A DNA stretch of 64,000 nt from Deinococcus taeanensis. Its GTDB lineage: Bacteria; Deinococcota; Deinococci; Deinococcales; Deinococcaceae. Shown here piece by piece: positions 54,212 through 64,000 of the stretch. The position numbers and the translations under genes are program-made. The stretch is taken from NCBI RefSeq assembly GCF_020229735.1, contig NZ_CP083456.1:132001-196000 (forward strand), given 5' to 3'. The notes under the pieces are model-generated. The model ran no database searches, had not been told where the DNA came from, and saw only the letters and a program-made list of their open reading frames with translations. The number at the start of each line of letters is the position of its first letter. Position 1 is the first letter of the stretch.

Positions 54212-54952
54212 ATGCCCGACCAACCGCTGAGCCCTCAGAACGCCAGTCCGGTGGAGCGCGCCGTCATGGGCGGGCTGGGGGCGGGCATGATCGCCGTCAG
54301 TCTGCGCCGGCCGGGCCCGGCGGGACTGATGTTCGCCGCCACAGGCGCGCTGCTGCTGGCCGGCGCTTCGATGGGCCGGAGTGTGGGCGCCCGCATGGTC
54401 GGGATTCGCCGGACGCCGGACGACGGCATTGCCGTGGAAAAGGCCGTCACGATCGGGCTGCCCCCGGAGGACCTGTACGCGTTCTGGCGGAACTTCGGGA
54501 ACCTGCCGCGGTTCATGAATCACCTCGAGTCGGTCAAGGTGCAGAGTGACGGCACCCGGTCGCACTGGGTGGCGAAGGCGCCGGCCGGCACGCACGTGCA
54601 GTGGGACGCTGAGATCACCGAGGACCAGCCTGGACGGCGGATCGCGTGGCGGTCCGTGGAAGGCACGCCGGTGCCCAACGAAGGGCACGTGGATTTCCGT
54701 GCGGCGCCGACCGGACGGGGCACGGAAGTGCACGTCTCGCTGAAGTACCGGCCGCCCGGCGGGTCGATGGGCGCGGCGGTGGCGCGCATGCTCGGTGAGG
54801 AGCCCGGCGTGCAGATCGCTGAGGACCTGCGGCGGCTGAAACGCCTGCTGGAGGTGGGTGAGGAGCCCACAACCGAGGGGCAGTCCAGCGGGCGCAGGAA
54901 CGCCCTGAAAAAGGCGGAGGCCAAAATGTTCGATAACGGGAGAACCGCGTGA
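54212..54952 (+). CDS. SRPBCC-family membrane-anchored protein
   Basis: A 246-aa protein: two N-terminal hydrophobic segments ([30 protein letters not shown]) and an SRPBCC domain (about 70-215) with [20 protein letters not shown] and [20 protein letters not shown]. It resembles the cyclase/dehydrase-like COG5637 type. It overlaps the next gene by 4 bases (GTGA). Confidence 0.82.
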   Translation: MPDQPLSPQNASPVERAVMGGLGAGMIAVSLRRPGPAGLMFAATGALLLAGASMGRSVGARMVGIRRTPDDGIAVEKAVTIGLPPEDLYAFWRNFGNLPRFMNHLESVKVQSDGTRSHWVAKAPAGTHVQWDAEITEDQPGRRIAWRSVEGTPVPNEGHVDFRAAPTGRGTEVHVSLKYRPPGGSMGAAVARMLGEEPGVQIAEDLRRLKRLLEVGEEPTTEGQSSGRRNALKKAEAKMFDNGRTA

Positions 54953-56181
54953 AGGCCGTCGTGTGGGAGGGTATCAACCGCGTGAAGGTGGAGCGGGTGC
55001 CGGATCCTGAGATTCTGCAGCCCACTGACGCCATCGTGCGGGTGACGGCCACGGCGATCTGCGGGTCAGACCTGCACCTGCTGGACGGGTACGTGCCCAG
55101 CATGGCGCACGGCGACATCCTCGGCCATGAGTTCATGGGTGAGGTCGTTGAGGTCGGTTCGGCCGTGCGCAAGATCAAGAAGGGTGACCGCGTGATCGTG
55201 CCGTTTCCGATCAGCTGCGGAAAATGCTGGTACTGCCAGCGGGGGCAGACGTCGCTGTGCGACAACTCCAACCCGAACGCGAAACTGGCTGAGGCCCTGT
55301 GGGGGTACTCCCCGGCCGGGATCTACGGGTACTCGCACATCACGGGCGGGTACGCCGGCGGTCAGGCGCAGTTCGCGCGGACGGTGTTCGCAGATGACAA
55401 CCTGTACAAGGTGCCGGACGGCCTGACGGACGATCAGGTGCTGTTCCTGACCGACGTGCTGCCCACCGGGTACATGGCAGCCGAGAACTGCAACATCGAG
55501 CAGGGGGACGTGGTGGCCGTGTTCGGCTGCGGGCCGGTCGGGCAGTTTGCCATCCGCAGCGCGTTCCTGCTGGGTGCCGGGCGCGTCATTGCCATTGACC
55601 GCTTCCCGGAGAGGTTGGACCTGGCGCGCGGCGCCGGGGCGGAGACCATCAACTACGAGGAGGAGGAGGTCTTCGAGCGGCTCAAGGCCATGACCGGCGG
55701 GCGCGGTCCGGACAGCGTGATGGACGCTGTGGGTCTCGAAGCGCACGGCACTGGGGTCGGCGGGATGGCCGACGCGGTCAAGCAGACCACCCGGGTGCTG
55801 GAAACCGAGCGGCCGCACGCGCTGCGCTCGGCGATCATGGCCTGCCGCAAGGGCGGCACGGTGAGCGTACCGGGCGTGTACGGCGGCCTGGGGGACAAGA
55901 TTCCGCTGGGGGCGTTCATGAACAAGGGCCTGACGCTCAAGACCGGGCAGACGCACGTGCACCGGTACCTGGACGTCCTGACCCGGCACATCGAGCGCGG
56001 TGAGATCGACCCGACGGTGATCATCACGCACCGCCTGAGCCTGGATGAGGCGCCGCACGCCTACAAGATCTTCAAACACAAGCACGAGCACTGCATCAAG
56101 TGCGTGCTGGACCCATGGGCGGACCCCAAGGATCACGACCCGGTGAAGGCAGGCGATATCCGGGCGAACTCCGCGGACTGA
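54949..56181 (+). CDS. Zinc-dependent alcohol dehydrogenase (formaldehyde-dehydrogenase-like)
   Basis: A 410-aa medium-chain dehydrogenase. The catalytic zinc ligands are Cys in ICGSDLH, the GHEFMGEV motif and a later Asp/Glu. The structural-zinc lobe has [15 protein letters not shown] (four Cys). The NAD-binding Rossmann motif is GCGPVGQFA. Its length and the [14 protein letters not shown] segment fit glutathione-independent formaldehyde dehydrogenase or related threonine-dehydrogenase-like members. The GTG start overlaps the SRPBCC stop. It is the third gene of the operon. Confidence 0.9.
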   Translation: MKAVVWEGINRVKVERVPDPEILQPTDAIVRVTATAICGSDLHLLDGYVPSMAHGDILGHEFMGEVVEVGSAVRKIKKGDRVIVPFPISCGKCWYCQRGQTSLCDNSNPNAKLAEALWGYSPAGIYGYSHITGGYAGGQAQFARTVFADDNLYKVPDGLTDDQVLFLTDVLPTGYMAAENCNIEQGDVVAVFGCGPVGQFAIRSAFLLGAGRVIAIDRFPERLDLARGAGAETINYEEEEVFERLKAMTGGRGPDSVMDAVGLEAHGTGVGGMADAVKQTTRVLETERPHALRSAIMACRKGGTVSVPGVYGGLGDKIPLGAFMNKGLTLKTGQTHVHRYLDVLTRHIERGEIDPTVIITHRLSLDEAPHAYKIFKHKHEHCIKCVLDPWADPKDHDPVKAGDIRANSAD

Positions 56182-56414
56182 CCGCCGCGCCCCAGCGGGC
56201 AGGCCCGGCTGTTTCCTGAAGTGAACTCGTCCGGCGGGCCCTCTGCCCCGTGGACCCGCAGGACTCTGGCCGGTCGGCACGGCGCTTTCCTGGCTGCTGG
56301 CGTCCTGGAATCCGGCCCCTGGAGACGGGGCGCCGGCTGCTCTGAAGCTGGCAGCCGCCGGCAAGACCTCCCGGAGCGATGAGCCCCCGCATCTGCGTGT
56401 CCTCCGGTTGGAAG

Positions 56415-56520
56415 GCGACTCTGCTATCCTGCCCGCACCTGGGAGTGGGGAAGTCCGGTGAGAATCCGGCGCTGACGCGCAGCGGTATGCAGCCTTGAAC
56501 GCTGCGAGCCCGAATGCCCC
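56415..56520 (+). promoter_or_regulatory. Cobalamin riboswitch
   Basis: Conserved core of the B12 riboswitch: GGGGAAGTCCGGTGAGAATC near 56448-56467, CGCTGACGCGCAGCGGTAT near 56471-56489, and a B12-box-like AGCCCGAATGCC at 56509-56520. The boundaries are approximate. It precedes the corrin biosynthesis operon and should turn it off when adenosylcobalamin is abundant. Confidence 0.88.
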
Positions 56521-56690
56521 TCAGGGACTTCCTGTCGCTTTCACGGCACAGGAACCTCTCGCCGTTAGAGGGCCACCACACGAGCCGACCTGCCTGCGTT
56601 CCTGCTGTCTTGTCCCGCTCCGGCCCCGGCTGGAGGGGACTCTTCGTGCGTCCCTTCAGCTGCCGCCTGCCTGCACGCTGGAGCTGAGTT

Positions 56691-56780
56691 ATGCGCCTGT
56701 TTCCCGTTTTTCCCGTGACCGTGCGCCGCGCACGCGCCGCCGCCGTCCCCGGGGGCACGCGGCCTGAGGGCCAGCCCTGA
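56691..56780 (+). CDS. 29-aa ORF coupled to cbiE
   Basis: A short frame with its own ribosome site (GGAG, 7 bases before ATG) lying between the riboswitch and cbiE. It ends in TGATG, so its stop overlaps the cbiE ATG by one base. The product begins [20 protein letters not shown] and is basic. It may be a coupling leader that controls cbiE translation, a remnant, or chance. Confidence 0.4.
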   Translation: MRLFPVFPVTVRRARAAAVPGGTRPEGQP

Positions 56781-57462
56781 TGCTGGTGTGCATCGGCGCC
56801 GGTCCGGGCCACCTTGACTACCTGACCCGCCGCGGCGCAGAACTCGTCTCCACCGCCGACGTCGTTGCAGGATTCGACGCGGTGGTGGACGTGGTGCGGC
56901 CCCTGCTGCGCCCGGAGCAGCAGGTCGTCACCATGGGGTACCGCGACCAGGTGGCCAGGCTCGCGGAGGTCGCCGCACTTCACCACGCCGGAAAACATTG
57001 TGTGGTGGTGTTTATGGGTGACATTCACTTCAGCGGCTTTCAGTTTCTGGAACGGGTGGAAACGGCCTGTGGCCACCGGGTGGAGACGGTGCCCGGCATT
57101 TCCAGCGCGCAGATGCTGGCCAGCCGGGGCCGCGTGTGCTTCGACGAAACGACCTTTCTGACCTTTCACCGCCGGGGGGACCTGACCCCGTTCAAAACGC
57201 ATCTGCTTGAGGTGCTGCGTGGGGGCCGCAACGCCATCGTCATTCCCCGCCCCTGGGATTTCATGCCCAGAGACGTGGCGGCGTATGTGCTTGCCGGGGG
57301 CGCCAGCGGCGCGCACCGGGTCGAGGTCTGGGAGAACCTGTCGCGCGCCGAGGCCGAGTGGAGCGGCACGCTGGCCGAACTCGAGGGGCGTGAGTTCTCG
57401 GACATGAGCATCCTGCTGATCCGCGCCCTGACACCCATGCCCACCGGGCTGGAGGGAGAGCC

Positions 57463-57466
<4 letters not shown>
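56780..57466 (+). CDS. cbiE: Cobalt-precorrin-7 (C5)-methyltransferase
   Basis: A 228-aa tetrapyrrole methyltransferase that uses S-adenosylmethionine to methylate C5. The N-terminal loop [16 protein letters not shown] and the diagnostic C-terminal [11 protein letters not shown] identify CbiE. The usual partner CbiT (C15 methylation/decarboxylation) is neither fused nor present in this window. It is the first corrin gene of the operon, coupled to the next by GTGA overlap. Confidence 0.88.
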
Positions 57467-59075
<1,609 letters not shown>

Positions 59076-59079
<4 letters not shown>

Positions 59080-60211
59080 CTCTGATCATGACGCCGCCCA
59101 CCCGCCTGGACCTCACCCAACCTGCCCCCAATGGCCTGCGGCGGGGGTTCACGACCGGCAGCGCGGCGACAGCGGCCCTGAAAGCGGCCCTGTTGCTGCT
59201 GCTGCGCGGCGACCTCCGCCGTGAGGTTGACGTCACCCTGCCGGACGGCCACCTGAGCCTGCGCGTGCCGGTGCAGAATGTCCGCCTCACGGACGTGGGG
59301 GCCGCGGCCGATGTCGTCAAGGACGGCGGTGACGACCCGGACGCCACGCACGGGGCCACCCTGTGGGTCCGGGTCACGCCTCTGCCGGACGCCCTGTGTC
59401 CCATGACGTTTCACGCGGGTGAAGGGGTCGGCACGGTCACGGCGCCCGGGATTCGCGTTCCTGTGGGCGAGCCGGCCATCAACCCCGTTCCGCGCGCGAT
59501 GATGCGCCGGGCCGCGCGGGAGGTCGCCGGGCATGAAGGCTTCGCGGTGACGGTCGGGTGCCTGAACGGCGAGGCCATCGCCCGGAAGACTTTCAATCCC
59601 CGCCTGGGCATCCTGGGGGGCATCAGCATCCTGGGCACCACCGGCGTCGTGGAACCCATGAGCCTGGAGGCGTACATGGCGTCCGTGGAGGTGTACGTCC
59701 GGGTGGCGGTGCACGCCCGGCCGGACGCGGTGGTGTTCACGCCGGGCAAGCTGGGCCGTGATTACGCCCGCGAGACCCTTCAGGTGCCTCCCCAGGCGAT
59801 CGTGCAGATGAGCAACTTCGTGGGGGCCGCGCTGGACGCCCTTCAGTCGGCGGTGGAGGACACCGGCCACCCGCTGCCCCTGCTGCTTGTCGCGGGGCAT
59901 CCCGGCAAGCTCGCCAAGGTGCTCAACGGCGACTGGAACACCCACAGCGCCCACAGTGGCATGGCCATGAACGCGGTGGCCCGCGTGGCGGCGGCGCTCA
60001 GGCTGGAGGACGCCACCGTGCAGGCCCTCGCCCAGGCCAACACGGTCGACGCCTGCGTGGCCCTCCTGGCCGGCCACGCCCTGGGCGCGGCGGTCTGGCA
60101 GGGCGTGGCGCGGCAGGTGGCCGCGGCGCTGCACGGCCGCGCGCCGGGGGTTGGCCGCGTGCGGGTCGCTCTCTTTGCCCTGGACGGCGGCGGGCTGGGG
60201 GAGGCCGAAGC

Positions 60212-60215
<4 letters not shown>
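59076..60215 (+). CDS. cbiD: Cobalt-precorrin-5B (C1)-methyltransferase
   Basis: A 379-aa CbiD, which methylates C1 in the early-cobalt-insertion (anaerobic-type) route. [20 protein letters not shown] is the signature near residue 17; [12 protein letters not shown] and [10 protein letters not shown] follow. The GTG start is in the GTGA overlap with the preceding gene; ATG 59088 is an alternative four codons later. Confidence 0.9.
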
Positions 60216-61718
<1,503 letters not shown>

Positions 61719-61722
<4 letters not shown>

Positions 61723-62480
61723 CGGTGGCGGTGTGGCCGGTCCGCCGGGAGTCTGAAGGCCTGGCGCTGCGCCTCGCCGAAGCCCTGGACGCTGTTCTGC
61801 ACCGGCCCTGGATGCGGGCCGGGCGGCAGGCCGCTCACTTTCAGGCGGCGTTCAGGGAGGCGCGCGCGTGGGTGTTCATCGGTGCCGCCGGCATTGCGGT
61901 GCGCTTTCTGGACGGCCTGACGCGCAGCAAACTCAGCGACCCGGCCGTCGTCGTGCTGGACGACGCGGCCCGCTTCGCGGTCGCCCTGCTGGGCGGGCAT
62001 GAAGGAGGAGGCAACCGGCTGGCGTACGAGGTGGCGCGCCTCACGGGCGCGGTGCCTGTGGTGACCACCGCCACGGAGGCCGTGAAGCCCCTGACCCTGG
62101 GCGTCGGGTGCCGCCGCAACGTGAGCGAGGCCCAGATTGAGGCCGCTGTGCGTCACGCGCTGGGCAGCCGCCCGCTGACCGAGGTGCGTGAGGTCGCGAC
62201 GGTGGACCTCAAGGCGAACGAGCCGGGCCTGCTCGCGTTCTGCGCCCGCCATGACCTTCCCCTGCGGGTGCTGGCGGCCGCCGACCTCGCCGCCCGGCCT
62301 TTTGTGACGCACCCCAGCGCCTGGGTTCAGCGCAGCGTGGGCCTGAGCGGGGTCTGTGAGCCCTGTGCGCTGAGCGCCAGCCCGCGGGGGCAGTTGATTG
62401 TGCCCAAAAGCGCCCTGAACGGCGTGACGGTGGCTGTGGTGGAAGACCGCGGCCCGCACGTCGGGGAGGCGCAGCGATGA
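61719..62480 (+). CDS. cbiG: Cobalt-precorrin-5A hydrolase
   Basis: A 253-aa CbiG, which opens the delta-lactone of cobalt-precorrin-5A and releases acetaldehyde; it occurs only in the early-cobalt route. The central VFIGAAGIAVRFLDGLTRSK and GGHEGGGNRLAYEVARLTGA, and the C-terminal VGLSGVCEPCALSAS, are typical. GTG start, coupled on both sides. Confidence 0.9.
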
Positions 62481-64000
62481 CCGGTCACCTGAGTCTGGTG
62501 TCGGTCGGTCCGGGGGATTTTGCCCTGGTGCCTGAACGTGCCCGGCAGGCCCTGCGGGAGGCGGACGTGATTGTCGCCTACGACCTGTACCTGCGCTGGG
62601 TGCAGCCGCTGATCACCACGCAGGAGGTGCTCACGCCGCCCCTGACGCAGGAGAAGTACCGCGCGGAACTCGCCATCCGGAAGGCGGCCGAGGGCAAGCG
62701 GGTGGCGCTGGTCAGCAGCGGTGACATTGGCGTGTACGCGATGGCCGGTCTGGTGTTCGAGGATCTGCCGGATGACCCCTCGTTCGGGGTGGAGGTCATT
62801 CCCGGCATCACCAGCGCCACCGCCTGCGCCAGTCTCCTGGGCTCGCCGCTCACGCATGACTTCGCCACGCTGAGCCTGTCTGACCTCCTGTGCCCGTGGG
62901 AGTGGATCGCGAACCGGGCGAGCCATATCGCGCAGGCTGACCTTGCCTGCGTGCTGTACAACGTGCAGAGCAAATCCCGCCGGGACGGGGTTTACCGCGT
63001 GGTGCGCCTGATGCTCGAACATAAGCGCCCCGACACGGTCTGCGGCGTGGTGCGTAACGCCTACCGCGAGGACCAGGACGTGCGCGTGACCACCCTGGAA
63101 GCCCTGTTGCATGACGAATTCGACATGCTGACCACCATCGTGATCGGCAACCGCTTCACGACCCGCACAGGCCGGCGGCCCGGAAAAGAGTGGATGTACA
63201 CGCCCCGCGGTTACAACGACTGGCAGCCGGGCCGGGGCGAGCCGGCCGTCACCTCCACACCGGACGGAACAATCTGGGTGTTCAGCGGAACCCGTGACGG
63301 CAACGCCCTGGCCCTGCAACTGGCGGAATCGGGCGAGTCCGTCACCCTGAGCGTGGCGTCCGACCTGGGCGCGCAGGTGGCGCCGCAGCATCCCGGGCTG
63401 CACCTCTACAGCGGCCCGAGTGGCGTGGAGGCCCGCCGCCGCGCCCTGCGCGGCGCGCGCGCGGTCGTGGACGCCACCCACCCGTACGCGCAGGCGATCA
63501 CCAGACAACTTCAGGACCTGAGCGCCGAACTGGGCCTGCCTTACTTCCGCTACGAGCGGCCCAGCAGTCTTCCCGCCGAGACGCACGGCATGATTCTGGT
63601 GGACACCTTCGCGCAGGCCGCGCAGGCGGCCGCCGCCTACGGCCGGGTCTTCCTGGCAACAGGCAGCAAGGACCTCGAAGGGTTCCTTCACGCTGCGCCG
63701 GAAGCCGAATGCTACGTGCGGCTAACACCCCAGCCGGACGTGCTGCGCCGCGCCCAGGAACTCGGTGTGCCCGCACAGCGCATCTGCGCGATGATTGGTC
63801 CGTTCAGCCGTGAATTCAACGTGGCGCAGTGGGCCGCCTGGCAGATCGGCGCGGTGGTCACCAAGGAAAGCGGGACCGAGGGCGGCTTTCCCGCGAAGGT
63901 GGCCGCCGCCCGCGAACTGGGGATTCCCCTGATCGTGGTGCGCCGCCCACCGGCCGTTCCCGGCGCCTTTCACACCAGCGCCGCGGTCCTCAGGGCCCTG
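62477..64000 (+). CDS. CbiH C17-methyltransferase fused to CbiJ precorrin-6A reductase (runs off the edge)
   Basis: An open frame of 508 codons to the window edge. Residues about 1-245 are CbiH/CobJ (LSLVSVGPGDFALVPERARQ, then VALVSSGDIGVYAMAG), which contracts the ring and methylates C17. After a short linker, residues about 267-508 are CbiJ/CobK, NAD(P)H-dependent precorrin-6A reductase (WVFSGTRDGNALALQLAESG, then VVDATHPYAQAITRQL, then FLATGSKDLEGF and VTKESGTEGGFPAKV). ATGA overlap with cbiG. The stop lies beyond the window, but the reductase domain is nearly complete. Confidence 0.88.
   Translation, partial: MTGHLSLVSVGPGDFALVPERARQALREADVIVAYDLYLRWVQPLITTQEVLTPPLTQEKYRAELAIRKAAEGKRVALVSSGDIGVYAMAGLVFEDLPDDPSFGVEVIPGITSATACASLLGSPLTHDFATLSLSDLLCPWEWIANRASHIAQADLACVLYNVQSKSRRDGVYRVVRLMLEHKRPDTVCGVVRNAYREDQDVRVTTLEALLHDEFDMLTTIVIGNRFTTRTGRRPGKEWMYTPRGYNDWQPGRGEPAVTSTPDGTIWVFSGTRDGNALALQLAESGESVTLSVASDLGAQVAPQHPGLHLYSGPSGVEARRRALRGARAVVDATHPYAQAITRQLQDLSAELGLPYFRYERPSSLPAETHGMILVDTFAQAAQAAAAYGRVFLATGSKDLEGFLHAAPEAECYVRLTPQPDVLRRAQELGVPAQRICAMIGPFSREFNVAQWAAWQIGAVVTKESGTEGGFPAKVAAARELGIPLIVVRRPPAVPGAFHTSAAVLRAL

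Noticed and set aside
56495..56767. 90-codon frame starting in the riboswitch
   Set aside because: It begins inside the B12-box region and has low-complexity sequence; the shorter 29-codon frame has the better ribosome site.

Overview
The window is high-GC DNA that reads as Deinococcus or a close relative. The reasons are the protein flavour throughout (lipobox proteins, TPR/GGDEF signalling, S8 peptidases), the IS4-type transposase relic, and many genes that start 6-7 nt after a TANNNT-like -10 box, the leaderless arrangement typical of that genus. No rRNA, tRNA or origin is visible. The cobalamin operon and catabolic cargo would suit either a chromosome or a megaplasmid. The assignment is an inference from sequence character.

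Layout. (1) 1-7423: a gene-poor, partly AT-rich leader, two tandem lipoprotein subtilases with different aromatic tandem repeats, and a 1251-aa double-module c-di-GMP protein (TPR/HD-GYP then TPR/GGDEF). (2) 7907-12139: a 53-aa membrane protein, an SDR, a phospholipase A2-like lipoprotein, and a decayed IS4-family transposase in a gene-poor stretch. (3) 12140-18511: a STAND/SARP-type regulator between two lipoproteins that share a domain, one ending in a CxxCH motif, plus a zinc-ribbon microprotein. (4) 19070-34398: an azoreductase, then a large divergent catabolic cluster. Its left arm holds a solute-binding protein, two permeases, three double-NTF2 proteins, a HisD-family dehydrogenase and a carbon-nitrogen hydrolase. 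Its right arm holds a cupin, an alpha/beta hydrolase, an HpcH-type aldolase, a second HisD-family dehydrogenase, a LacI regulator and an SDR. Two copies of a LacI-type operator sit between the arms. This is the best candidate here for an undescribed pathway. (5) 34585-37148: a histidine phosphatase broken by a 2-base loss, a VC0807-like membrane protein, and an AAA-type kinase broken by one in-frame TGA. (6) 37391-46228: TetR with a divergent thioesterase pair, a GH2 glycosidase, PhzF, DUF4386 with a divergent TetR around a 34-bp palindrome, and unrecognised genes. (7) 47181-56181: PAS/HD-GYP, ECF sigma with zinc anti-sigma, two CHRD-like secreted proteins (one fused to a cupredoxin), SRPBCC membrane proteins, and a zinc alcohol dehydrogenase operon. 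(8) 56415-64000: a cobalamin riboswitch followed by a tightly coupled early-cobalt-insertion corrin operon (cbiE, cbiX-cbiC fusion, cbiD, cbiL, cbiF, cbiG, cbiH-cbiJ fusion) that runs off the right edge.

How the genes work together. The catabolic cluster looks like one import-and-degradation unit: solute capture and uptake, oxidation by two HisD-type dehydrogenases, processing by NTF2-fold proteins, amide or ester hydrolysis, then aldol cleavage, probably repressed by the LacI protein. The B12 operon is under riboswitch control, and every gene junction in it overlaps by four bases. Several regulators sit beside their likely targets with visible palindromic operators.
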